Assembly: GCA_903930225.1 (NCBI GenBank) | Contig: CAIYXV010000098.1 | Location: forward strand, 1 to 35,772 | DNA length: 35,772 bases | Direction: 5' to 3' | Origin: an uncultured bacterium | Lineage (GTDB): Bacteria > Margulisbacteria > WOR-1 > XYC2-FULL-46-14 > WPAF01 | In this document: positions 28,429-35,772 of the stretch, in pieces | Layout of the letters: each line of letters starts with the position of its first letter | Position numbering within the stretch: the stretch's first letter is position 1 | Translations under genes and position numbers: made by a program | The notes under the pieces: generated by a model | Told to the model about the DNA's origin: nothing | Seen by the model: the letters and a program-made list of their open reading frames with translations, nothing else | Database searches by the model: none

Positions 28429-29358
28429 ATGCGGTTAATTTTTATGGGCACCCCGAAGCACGCGGCGGTCTGCCTGGAAGCGCTGATCGCGGCGGAGGAG
28501 CAGATCATACTGGCGGTCACCCAGCCCGACCGGCCCAAAGGGAGACACCTTCACACTACCCCTTCCCCCGTCAAAGAACTGGCGCAGAAATACAAGATCC
28601 CCGTCGAAACTCCGGAAAAAGCGAAGGACGCGGTCTTCATCGATCGGATCCGTTCGCTAACGCCGGACCTGATCGTGGTGGTCGCTTACGGAAAGATCCT
28701 GCCTAAGGAACTGATCGATATCCCAAAATTTGGCGCGATCAATGTTCACGCTTCGCTTTTGCCAAAATACCGCGGGGCCGCCCCCGTGCAGTGGGCAATA
28801 TTAAAAGGTGAAGCGGAAACCGGCGTGACGGTGATGCAAATATCCGAAACGCTAGATACCGGCGACATCATCATGCAGGACAAGTTATTGATCGACCCGA
28901 AGGATACGGCTGAAAGCCTGCTCGATAAATTGTTCGACCGCGGCGCGCAGACGCTGCTCTTGGCGGTCGATCAAATAAAAAAAGGAACGGCCGGAAAGAC
29001 GCCACAGAGAGAAGCTGACGCAACCTTCGCGCCCGCGCTCGCGAAAGAGAGCGGGGAAATAGACTGGAAGAAACCGGCGGTCCAGATCAACAATCGCGTC
29101 CGCGCCCTGATCCCCTGGCCGGTCGCCCACACTTTTTACAAAGGAAAAATGCTCAAGCTCTGGTCCGCGAAACCGGTATCGCTTCCGGGAAAATTCCAGC
29201 CGGGGGAGATCGTTGATGTAAAGGACGACCTGATCGTCGCCTGCGGAGTGGGGTCGCTTCTGGTACGCGAAGTACAGCTCGAAGGCGGGAAAAAAATGAG
29301 CGCACATGATTTTGTGCGAGGACATCGCCTATCCATCGGCGATTCCTTTCCCTGCTAG
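28429..29358 (+). CDS. fmt: Methionyl-tRNA formyltransferase
   Basis: Formylates initiator Met-tRNA with 10-formyl-THF. The N-terminus RLIFMGTPKHAAVCLEAL is canonical, followed by AVTQPDRPKGR, VVAYGKILPKELI and the catalytic block NVHASLLPKYRGAAPVQWAI with the conserved asparagine and histidine. ETGVTVMQISETLDTGDI follows. The C-terminal tRNA-binding domain includes INNRVRALIPWPVAHTF. At 309 residues it is complete. It is not next to def, the usual neighbour; a truncated fmt start is found at def instead. Confidence 0.97.
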   Translation: MRLIFMGTPKHAAVCLEALIAAEEQIILAVTQPDRPKGRHLHTTPSPVKELAQKYKIPVETPEKAKDAVFIDRIRSLTPDLIVVVAYGKILPKELIDIPKFGAINVHASLLPKYRGAAPVQWAILKGEAETGVTVMQISETLDTGDIIMQDKLLIDPKDTAESLLDKLFDRGAQTLLLAVDQIKKGTAGKTPQREADATFAPALAKESGEIDWKKPAVQINNRVRALIPWPVAHTFYKGKMLKLWSAKPVSLPGKFQPGEIVDVKDDLIVACGVGSLLVREVQLEGGKKMSAHDFVRGHRLSIGDSFPC

Positions 29359-29404
29359 AGAACAAAACCGATAAAACCCCCAATTAGCAAGGCAAAATTC
29401 TGTA

Positions 29405-29434
29405 TTGACAGCCCAACATCTAGTAGCATATAAT
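29405..29434 (+). promoter_or_regulatory. Promoter of the nrdR-nrdD-nrdD-grx operon
   Basis: A perfect TTGACA (29405-29410), an 18-bp spacer and a perfect TATAAT (29429-29434) lie upstream of nrdR. Transcription should start near 29441, inside the downstream palindrome. Confidence 0.82.
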
Positions 29435-29456
29435 CCTCAAACCTACTAAATGTAGT
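29413..29456. promoter_or_regulatory. Pair of NrdR-box-like operators
   Basis: The downstream box ACTAAATGTAGT (29445-29456) lies in a perfect palindrome with arms ACCTACTA and TAGTAGGT (29441-29460). The upstream box CCAACATCTAGT (29413-29424) lies between -35 and -10. As I recall the consensus core (ACWAYATRTWGT), they match 11 and 10 of 12 positions. They are exactly 32 bp apart, about three helical turns, the arrangement known for NrdR. They flank the -10 box, fitting repression. Confidence 0.7.
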
Positions 29457-29474
29457 AGGTGGAGATGTTTTTAA

Positions 29475-29921
29475 ATGAAATGCCCGGCCTGCGATATAGA
29501 CAACGATAAAGTTCTCGATTCCCGTCCTACCGAAGACGCCTTAGCCATCAGAAGAAGAAGGGAATGCCTGGAATGCGGCAACCGCTTCACTTCATATGAA
29601 AGGGTCGAAGAAAAACCCCTGCTGGTAATCAAGCGCGACGGCCGCCACGAAGAGTTCAACCGGGACAAGATCCTGGCCGGACTGGTCCGCGCCTGCGAAA
29701 AAAGGCCGGTCGACCTGGACGTGATCGAGAACATCGTCGACCAGGTAGAGAAAATGGTCCGCAAATCAAATAAGGAGATCAAAACCGCCCAGATCGGCGA
29801 GTTCATAATGGAAAGAATGCAGAAGGTTGACCAGATCTCTTATGTCCGCTTCGCTTCGGTTTACCGGCAGTTCACGGATGTCACTGATTTCGTACAAGTC
29901 GTAAAGGAGGTTTCAGCATGA
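29475..29921 (+). CDS. nrdR: Transcriptional repressor NrdR
   Basis: NrdR is the nucleotide-sensing repressor of ribonucleotide reductase genes. The N-terminal zinc ribbon has CPACDIDNDKVLDSRPTED and RRRRECLECGNRFTSYER, and the ATP-cone follows with VIKRDGRHEEFNRDKILAGL. VRFASVYRQFTDVTDF is the conserved C-terminal block. The 148-residue length is standard. It is the first gene of the operon it presumably controls, and its stop overlaps the nrdD start by 4 bp. GGAG upstream is the probable ribosome binding site. Confidence 0.97.
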   Translation: MKCPACDIDNDKVLDSRPTEDALAIRRRRECLECGNRFTSYERVEEKPLLVIKRDGRHEEFNRDKILAGLVRACEKRPVDLDVIENIVDQVEKMVRKSNKEIKTAQIGEFIMERMQKVDQISYVRFASVYRQFTDVTDFVQVVKEVSA

Positions 29922-32062
29922 GCGTAGTAGCGGAAGATAAATCGTCAAAGTCCCAGGAATTAAATGAACTGATAAAGGCGCGCGCGTCGTCTAACAACGA
30001 CGCTACCGACTTGGCCCTGTTCGTCAGGACCTCGTCCGAAAGCATCGTGAGCTGGGATCGGGAAAGGATCATCGAGGCGCTGATCAAGGAGACCGAGATC
30101 AGCCGCGACATCGCGGAAATAATCGGCCACGAGGTCGAGCGCCAGATCAGTAATTTGAGGATCGGCATCATCACCGCGCCGCTGATCCGCGAGCTGGTGG
30201 ACGTAAAACTTTTGGAATACGGGTTGGAAGAAGCCCGGCGCAAGCACACCCGCCTCGGCTCGCCGTTATATGACGTAAAGCAGATCATTCTCTCCCCCAA
30301 CAAGGAGAACGCCAACGTTCCGCACGGGCCGGAAGCGACCAACCTTTCGCTTGCCGAGGGGATCAAAAAAGAGTTCGCCCTGCTCCATGTGTTTTCCCAG
30401 GACATCGGCGACGCCCACATGAGAGGAGACCTCCATCTCCATGATCTCGGTTTTATCGATCGCCCTTACTGCTCCGGACAATCCATCGAATATGTAAAGA
30501 AGTTCGGGCTCGATCTCCCCAACGCGCTTTCGATCGCCAAGCCGGCCAAGCACGCCGAGGTATTGCTGGCGCAGATGGTCAAGTTCTCGGCCGCTCTGCA
30601 GGGCGTGTTCGCGGGCGCGATCGGCTGGGACGCGGTCAATCTTTTCTTCGCGCCGTTCCTGGTGGACATGCCCGACCGTGATGTCCACCAGCTCGCGCAG
30701 ATGATGATCTACGAATACAGCCAGCAGGCGGTGGCCCGCGGCGGACAGGCGATCTTCTCCGACATCAATCTCTATTACGAGATCCCCAAGCATTTTGAGA
30801 ACGTGCCGGCGATCGGCCCCGGCGGCCAGTACACCGGAAAGACTTACGGCGAATACCAGAAGGAATCGCAGAAATTCGCCTGGGAGCTGTTTAATGTATA
30901 TAGAGACGGCGACGGCTCCGGCCGGCCCTTTTTCTTCCCGAAGCCGCTGGTCCATATGACCGAGAAGTTCTTCAAGACCGAAGGGCACGAAAAATTCCTG
31001 CGCCACATCAGCGAGGTCGCGTCAGAAATGGGCAATACCTATTTTGTTTTTGACCGCGGCGATACCGCCAAGATCTCCGAATGCTGCCGGCTCTCGTTCA
31101 AGCTCGAGCAGTCGGACCTGGATGACGCCAAGGAACCGTGGCGGATGCGCTACTCCGCTCTGCAGAACGTCACCATCAACCTTCCCCGGATCGCGTTCCG
31201 GGCCGGCGGATCGGACGAAAAGCTTTACGAATATCTGGCGGACATGCTGGAGATGGCGGCCAAGGCGCACGTCCAAAAAAAGCGCTTCATCGAAGAGCTG
31301 CTGGCCAGCGGCAAGAATGGCCCGCTCTCGATGCTTACCATGCAAAGGGACGGCCAGCCTTATCTTAGAATGTTCCGGGTTTCCTACCTGATGGGGATCC
31401 TGGGACTTAACGAAATGACGCAGGCGCACATCGGCCAGGAACTGCACGAGAGCAAGGAGGCGCTCAAGCTCGGCCTCAAGGTCATCTCGTTCATGAGGAT
31501 CAAATGCGAAGAGATGACGAAAAAATACGGCATCCACTTTGTGCTGGAGCAGACCCCGGCCGAGTCGACCGCTTATCGCTTTGCCAAGCTCGATCTTACG
31601 CAGTTCACCGGCCAGGCGCGCAACGTGGTCAAGGGCAACTTCGAGACGGGAGAGATGTATTATTCTAACTCGACCTACTTCAACGTCTCTTGTGCCATGA
31701 ACCCGATCGACCGCGTCCAGCAGGAAGGGCTCTTCCATCCGTTGATCGACGCCGGCGCGCTGACCCACGTCTGGATGGGCGAGAGCAAGCCCAATCCCGA
31801 CAGCATCGCCAATTTCGTGATCAAGACCATGCGCGAGACCCAGAACAGCCAGATCGCGTTCTCCCCCGAATTCACCTCGTGCAACGACTGCGGAAAGATT
31901 GTCCGCGGTTTAAAGGACAACTGCCCGAGCTGCCAGTCCCAAAACATCGACGGCATCACCCGCATCACCGGATATTTCTCCAAGATCTCCGGCTGGAACA
32001 AAGGGAAGCGCGCGGAACTGAAGGACCGTTACCGCTCGTCGGAGTACTTCAATGCCCGCTGA
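29918..32062 (+). CDS. nrdD: Anaerobic (class III) ribonucleotide reductase, first of two tandem copies
   Basis: Reduces ribonucleoside triphosphates to deoxy forms with a glycyl radical. A 35-residue extension precedes an ATP-cone (SWDRERIIEALIKET, APLIRELVDVKLLEYGL). The reductase core has HLHDLGFIDRPYCSG with Cys185, ISECCRLSF with Cys389 and Cys390, and VLEQTPAESTAYRF. The C-terminal zinc site uses CNDC (655, 658) and CPSC (669, 672). The radical glycine is Gly685 in TRITGYF, followed by the family's WNKGK. At 714 residues it is complete. Cys592 (NVSCAMNP) has no counterpart in the second copy. It overlaps the second copy by 11 bp. No NrdG activase gene is near. The glutaredoxin downstream hints at a redoxin-using subtype. 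Confidence 0.95.
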   Translation: MSVVAEDKSSKSQELNELIKARASSNNDATDLALFVRTSSESIVSWDRERIIEALIKETEISRDIAEIIGHEVERQISNLRIGIITAPLIRELVDVKLLEYGLEEARRKHTRLGSPLYDVKQIILSPNKENANVPHGPEATNLSLAEGIKKEFALLHVFSQDIGDAHMRGDLHLHDLGFIDRPYCSGQSIEYVKKFGLDLPNALSIAKPAKHAEVLLAQMVKFSAALQGVFAGAIGWDAVNLFFAPFLVDMPDRDVHQLAQMMIYEYSQQAVARGGQAIFSDINLYYEIPKHFENVPAIGPGGQYTGKTYGEYQKESQKFAWELFNVYRDGDGSGRPFFFPKPLVHMTEKFFKTEGHEKFLRHISEVASEMGNTYFVFDRGDTAKISECCRLSFKLEQSDLDDAKEPWRMRYSALQNVTINLPRIAFRAGGSDEKLYEYLADMLEMAAKAHVQKKRFIEELLASGKNGPLSMLTMQRDGQPYLRMFRVSYLMGILGLNEMTQAHIGQELHESKEALKLGLKVISFMRIKCEEMTKKYGIHFVLEQTPAESTAYRFAKLDLTQFTGQARNVVKGNFETGEMYYSNSTYFNVSCAMNPIDRVQQEGLFHPLIDAGALTHVWMGESKPNPDSIANFVIKTMRETQNSQIAFSPEFTSCNDCGKIVRGLKDNCPSCQSQNIDGITRITGYFSKISGWNKGKRAELKDRYRSSEYFNAR

Positions 32063-34127
32063 TACCATCGCGCGCGAAGCGACCGACCTTTCGCTTTTTG
32101 TCCGGACCTCGACCGACAACATCGAGGCCTGGGACCGGGGAAAAATATCCGAGGCGCTGGTGCGGGAGACCGGGCTCAAGCCGGAGATCGCGAACATCAT
32201 CGGGGTCGAAGTGGAAAAAGAGATCATGGGGCTTAACCTTACCAACATCACCGCCCCGCTGATCCGCGAACTGGTGGACGTAAAACTCCTCGAATACGGG
32301 CTGGAAGAGGCGAGAAGGAAGCACACCCGCCTCGGCTCGCCGGTGTTCGACGTCAACAAGATCCTGTTCCATAAGAACAAGGAGAACGCCAACACGCCGC
32401 ACACTCCCGAAGCCACCAACCTCACCCTGGCGGAGAATATAAAGAAGGAATTCGCTCTGCTTAACGTGTTCTCGCCTGACATTGCCGACGCGCACATGCG
32501 CGGGGACATCCACCTGCACGATCTCGGATTTATCGACCGCCCCTACTGCTCGGGACAGTCGATCGAATACATAAAGAAATTCGGCCTTGACCTGCCGGAC
32601 GCTCCCGCATCCGCCCGTCCGCCCGAAGACGCGGAAGACCTGATCTCGCAGATCGTAAAGTTCTCGCTCGCTCTCCATGGCCACTTCGCCGGTGCGATCG
32701 GCTGGGACGCGGTCAATATGTTCATTGCTCCCTTCATCGTCGGCATGAACAAGGAACAGCTGCGCAAGCTCGCCCGCCAGCTTATAACCGAATTCTCGAC
32801 CGTCGCCATCTCCCGGGGAGGACAGGGACTGTTCTCGGACCTGAACGTCTATTACGAGATCCCGAAGCACTTCGAGAATACCCCCGCCATCGGCCCGGGC
32901 GGAAAGTACACCGGAAAACCTTATAAGGATTACAAGAAGGAATCACAATCGTTCGCTTACGCGATGTTTGAGATCTACGCCGAAGGCGACGGGGCCGGAA
33001 GGCCGTTCTTTTTCCCGAAACCCCTCCTCCACATGACTGAAAAATTCTTTACCGAAGAGGGGCACGAGGATTTTCTCCGCGCGGCTTCGGATGTCGCGGC
33101 AAAAATGGGAAATACCTATTTTGTTTTTGACCGCGGTGAGACCGCCAAGATCTCGGAATGCTGCCGGCTCGCTTTCAAGCTTGAATATTCCGATCTACAA
33201 GACGCCAAGGAGCCCTGGAGAATGAGGTACTCGGCCATCCAGAACATAACCATCAACCTGCCCCGGATCGCCTATCTGGCAGCGGGCGATGAGGAGCAGC
33301 TGCTAAAGTTCCTTGAGTCCCGGCTTGACATGGCCGCGCGGGCGCACAAACAAAAGAGGATCTTCATTGAAAAGCTCCTTGCGGAAGGCTCCGAGGGACC
33401 GCTTTCGCTTCTGGCCATGAACCGCGACGGGGAACCTTATTTGAGACTGCGGCGCGTCACCCACCTGGTAGGGATCCTGGGGCTCAACGAAATGGTCCAG
33501 TCCCATACCGGCTTTGAGCTGCACCAGTCTCCCGAAGCGCTAAAGCTCGGCCTTAAGATCGTTTCTTTTATGAAGATAAAATGCGAGGAACTCTCTGAAA
33601 AGTACGATCTCCGCTTCGTGCTCGAGCAGACCCCGGCCGAGTCGACCGCCTACCGGTTCGCCAAGCTCGACCTCCAGCATTATCCGGATAAAACGGTGAA
33701 AGTGATAAAAGGAGACCTTAGCAAGGGAGAGATCTATTACACCAATTCGACCTATATTAATGTTTATCATCCATTGAACCCGATCGATCGGGTAACACAG
33801 GAAGGCCTATTCCATCCGCTGATCGACGCCGGGGCGCTGACCCACATCTGGCTGGGCGAAAGCCGTCCGGACGCCGAAAGCATCAGTAATTTCGTGGTGA
33901 AGGTGTTCCGTGAAACGCAAAGCAGCCAGATCGCTTTTTCCCCCGAATTCACGGTCTGCAATGACTGCGGAAAGACCGCGCGCGGGCTTTTGGACCGCTG
34001 CCCTTTCTGCCGGTCCGAAAAGGTGGAAGGGATCACCCGCATCACGGGTTATTTTTCGAGAATATCGGGCTGGAACAAGGGAAAGATCGCCGAGTTAAGA
34101 GATCGGCACCGGACCCCAAATATTTAA
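32052..34127 (+). CDS. nrdD: Anaerobic (class III) ribonucleotide reductase, second tandem copy
   Basis: A close paralogue of the preceding gene, colinear from the ATP-cone (AWDRGKISEALVRET) to the end, but without the 20-odd extra N-terminal residues. Key residues are kept: Cys166 in PYCSG, Cys370 and Cys371 in SECCRL, zinc cysteines 636, 639, 650 and 653, and Gly666 in TRITGYF. His573 replaces the first copy's Cys592 (NVYHPLNP). Variable parts are the region after the active-site strand (residues 180-200) and the segment near 405-450. So it is not decayed and should be catalytically competent. It may differ in allosteric control or reductant, or form heterodimers with the first copy. Starts 11 bp before the end of copy 1. 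Confidence 0.95.
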   Translation: MPADTIAREATDLSLFVRTSTDNIEAWDRGKISEALVRETGLKPEIANIIGVEVEKEIMGLNLTNITAPLIRELVDVKLLEYGLEEARRKHTRLGSPVFDVNKILFHKNKENANTPHTPEATNLTLAENIKKEFALLNVFSPDIADAHMRGDIHLHDLGFIDRPYCSGQSIEYIKKFGLDLPDAPASARPPEDAEDLISQIVKFSLALHGHFAGAIGWDAVNMFIAPFIVGMNKEQLRKLARQLITEFSTVAISRGGQGLFSDLNVYYEIPKHFENTPAIGPGGKYTGKPYKDYKKESQSFAYAMFEIYAEGDGAGRPFFFPKPLLHMTEKFFTEEGHEDFLRAASDVAAKMGNTYFVFDRGETAKISECCRLAFKLEYSDLQDAKEPWRMRYSAIQNITINLPRIAYLAAGDEEQLLKFLESRLDMAARAHKQKRIFIEKLLAEGSEGPLSLLAMNRDGEPYLRLRRVTHLVGILGLNEMVQSHTGFELHQSPEALKLGLKIVSFMKIKCEELSEKYDLRFVLEQTPAESTAYRFAKLDLQHYPDKTVKVIKGDLSKGEIYYTNSTYINVYHPLNPIDRVTQEGLFHPLIDAGALTHIWLGESRPDAESISNFVVKVFRETQSSQIAFSPEFTVCNDCGKTARGLLDRCPFCRSEKVEGITRITGYFSRISGWNKGKIAELRDRHRTPNI

Positions 34128-34138
34128 GGAGAAAAGAT

Positions 34139-34411
34139 ATGGAAGTTAAAATTTTCGGCAAACCGGGATGCGAGTACTGCAAGACCACAATAAAGAAGTT
34201 CGAAACTTTTTTTGACCGGTGGTCAATCGACAAGAACATAATTCCGCTCTTATTTTTTGATATGGAGCAGGTCGACGGACTGGCCGAGGGCGCTTTTTAT
34301 TCGGTTTCCAAGATCCCCTCGACCATCATTGAAAAGGATGGGAGGATCCTCGCCCGCTGGGACGGGCAGGTGCCGCTGTCAGAAGAATTTAAAAAGTATT
34401 TCGAGGCTTGA
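34139..34411 (+). CDS. Glutaredoxin/NrdH-like thiol-disulfide protein
   Basis: The 90-residue protein has a thioredoxin fold: the strand VKIFGKPG, the redox motif CEYC (residues 11-14), and the cis-proline block SKIPSTII followed by DGRILARWDG. The CEYC pair resembles glutaredoxin/NrdH. It has its own ribosome binding site (AAGGAG), 11 bp after the second nrdD, and is the last gene of the operon. This placement suggests it is the electron donor for the NrdD enzymes, as described for redoxin-dependent class III reductases. Its 3' end overlaps the convergent gene by 23 bp. Confidence 0.85.
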   Translation: MEVKIFGKPGCEYCKTTIKKFETFFDRWSIDKNIIPLLFFDMEQVDGLAEGAFYSVSKIPSTIIEKDGRILARWDGQVPLSEEFKKYFEA

Positions 34412-35772
34412 TTATTATTGCGTCGCCGACCGACTGCTCGTAACCGTTGGCCGGGCGGTTCACCACCGAACCGTTTATCACCATCGTGGTCGATCCTCCC
34501 CCATCCAGGTTAAGAGCCTCGACCGCGCCCAATGATTTTAAAAAGTAAGCCAGCTCGGTGAGGCTCATGCCGATGCTGAAGCCCTCTCCTTTTTTGATCT
34601 TCCGTCTCGGCTTCCCGTCAACCGTCACGAACAGCAGTTTCCCGTCATCGGTGATGCCCACCGCCGTCCGCGCCGCCCTCCCCCGCGCCACATCGGGCCG
34701 GAACTTTTCTTCATATTTTGAGATATAAACCGTCCCGTTCTTAAGCAGGCGGGGCCCGCCTCCGATCAGGTGCACGGCCTTTCCGGTAATAGAGGATGAA
34801 TACGGGATCAGATTGATGACCGTTCGGATGTCGTCTCCGGTTTTTACCGCCGAAGAAAGGATCTCCGCGTACAGCGAGCCGGCAGAAAGGACATAGCCGT
34901 TTTCCGGGATGCGCGAATTGCCGATCCGGGTCCCGGTAACTTTGCCGTCGACCACCGTTATATCAAAACCGCTGCTGTCGGTCTCGGTAAGGTCTCCGTA
35001 ATTGTGGTTGTAGATGATGATATCTTTTTTCTGGTCACGCGGTTCGTTGATCCCGGTTATTTCATATTTGGCCCCGCTATATTCAAAGTACGAATCCATT
35101 ATGATATTATCGATATAACAGCTGTTGTCTTCGGTCAAAATCAGGGAAGTGCGGTCGGAGATCGGGTAAGAGACCGGGTCTCCGTTCACCATCAGGACGC
35201 CCAGCGGACGCCCGGAACCGGAAAAATAAGTGGCATTGACCGCGGCCGCCGCTCCGTTATGTGAGGCGATCTCGCTGGTCCGCTCGCGGTAAAAGTGCTT
35301 GCGCGTTTTTTTGGCCCAGGGCATTAAGAAATCAAAGAACGATCCTTTCGGCTGGGCGATCGCGGGAAATATATCGGCCTTTTTGGGGTCCACTCTTAGC
35401 ACCTGCGCCGAGGTGTACCCGCTCTCCCCGCCTCTTATGACCCGGTAATATTCGATCGCGTCGGTGATCGTGCCGCCGTGCTCGGTCTTGTTGAAAATGC
35501 GGCCGAAGTCGATCACCAGGCGGCTCGGACCGCCCATGGGGAACAGGTTAAAAGAGACCGGATAGAGGATGGGGATGGAAGCGAACACGTAATCGCCCGA
35601 CCGCTTCAGCTCGACGTTTTTGACCACCCAGTCGTTGATCTCGATATTATCGGTAAGCTTTGGGGAAACTTCGCAGGACGGGAACGCGATGGTCAGCGTG
35701 CCTTCGGTGGTCACCACTCCGTAATACGCCTGGCCGTCAAAATCAAATACCACCCGTACTTTTTCCGGATAA
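34389..35772 (-). CDS. Phosphodiester glycosidase (NAGPA/DUF2233) domain protein with AMIN-like N-terminal region (5' end outside window)
   Basis: The frame is open to the window end, reading YPEKVRVVFDFDGQ upstream of the first GTG, so the true start lies beyond. The visible N-terminal part (VVFDFDGQAYYGV, SRLVIDFGRIF) resembles AMIN-type beta domains that bind peptidoglycan or polysaccharide. The rest is a NAGPA domain: AAVNATYFSGSGRPLGVLMV, RAARTAVGITDDGKLLFVTVDG, FLKSLGAVEALNLDGGGSTT and MVINGSVVNRP. Such proteins hydrolyse phosphodiester-linked sugars and are often called exopolysaccharide biosynthesis proteins. It is probably exported and acts on the envelope. It converges on the glutaredoxin gene. 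Confidence 0.88.
   Translation of the reverse strand, partial: YPEKVRVVFDFDGQAYYGVVTTEGTLTIAFPSCEVSPKLTDNIEINDWVVKNVELKRSGDYVFASIPILYPVSFNLFPMGGPSRLVIDFGRIFNKTEHGGTITDAIEYYRVIRGGESGYTSAQVLRVDPKKADIFPAIAQPKGSFFDFLMPWAKKTRKHFYRERTSEIASHNGAAAAVNATYFSGSGRPLGVLMVNGDPVSYPISDRTSLILTEDNSCYIDNIIMDSYFEYSGAKYEITGINEPRDQKKDIIIYNHNYGDLTETDSSGFDITVVDGKVTGTRIGNSRIPENGYVLSAGSLYAEILSSAVKTGDDIRTVINLIPYSSSITGKAVHLIGGGPRLLKNGTVYISKYEEKFRPDVARGRAARTAVGITDDGKLLFVTVDGKPRRKIKKGEGFSIGMSLTELAYFLKSLGAVEALNLDGGGSTTMVINGSVVNRPANGYEQSVGDAIIIKPRNTF

Noticed and set aside
30266-32870. Long open frames on the minus strand opposite the two nrdD genes (for example 30266-31006, 31022-31768, 32049-32870)
   Set aside because: They lie wholly opposite well-supported nrdD coding sequence, have arginine/valine-rich composition expected of antisense frames in codon-biased genes, and show no motifs or ribosome binding sites.

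Overview
The window (about 50% G+C by eye) looks like a chromosomal contig from an uncultivated, anaerobic, diderm bacterium. Diderm: a porin-like outer-membrane protein, a lipoprotein and PilO/PilP-type periplasmic pilus parts. Anaerobic: the only ribonucleotide reductases present are two class III (NrdD) enzymes. Gene order, the protein set and the many palindromic intergenic repeats recall lineages such as WOR-1/Saganbacteria, Margulisbacteria, Omnitrophota or Elusimicrobiota, but I cannot place it more precisely. No tRNA, rRNA, CRISPR array, transposase or phage gene was seen, and no gap longer than 300 bases lacks a gene or a described element.

Layout. 1-4518 (+): the 3' end of topA, a 32-residue YbbR-like membrane peptide, panC, four pilin-like genes (FimT/PilV/PilW/PilX types), a GT2 polyprenyl-phosphate sugar transferase and a 4-TM SMR/ArnE-like protein, nearly all joined by ATGA overlaps. 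4638-7929 (-): thrS-infC-rpmI-rplT plus a bifunctional-nuclease-domain gene. 8176-11504 (-): a lipoprotein with its terminator, a TrpB2-type tryptophan synthase beta chain and an outer-membrane beta-barrel protein. 11595-17593 (+): the conserved gmk-rpoZ-coaBC-priA-def cluster, interrupted by an FmdB-type zinc ribbon and two small unknown genes. The fmt gene expected after def survives there only as a 24-codon fragment. 17745-27989: a sensor histidine kinase (+) converging on a nine-gene type IV pilus operon (-) that starts with a CheY-like regulator and contains PilM-PilN and PilO-PilP fusions. 28105-29358 (+): a small membrane protein and intact fmt. 29475-34411 (+): nrdR, two tandem nrdD paralogues and a glutaredoxin-like gene behind a textbook promoter with two NrdR-like boxes 32 bp apart. 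34389-35772 (-): a phosphodiester-glycosidase-domain protein, cut by the window end.

How parts fit together. The histidine kinase and the receiver protein bracket the pilus operon and may form its two-component switch. The first pilin cluster would supply further minor pilins to the same machine. No secretin, prepilin peptidase or PilT is encoded here, so they must lie elsewhere. NrdR probably represses its own nrdR-nrdD-nrdD-grx operon. The glutaredoxin suggests redoxin-dependent rather than formate-dependent NrdD enzymes. An NrdG activase must also lie elsewhere.

The most unusual material is at the level of DNA structure. One repeat family (four copies) always abuts a stop codon and always has the same orientation relative to that gene. 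A second family consists of double or triple hairpins. Palindromes sit inside coding sequence, in priA and in two prepilin leader peptides. Several housekeeping genes have a -10 box only 6-11 nt before the start codon and no good ribosome binding site, suggesting leaderless transcripts.
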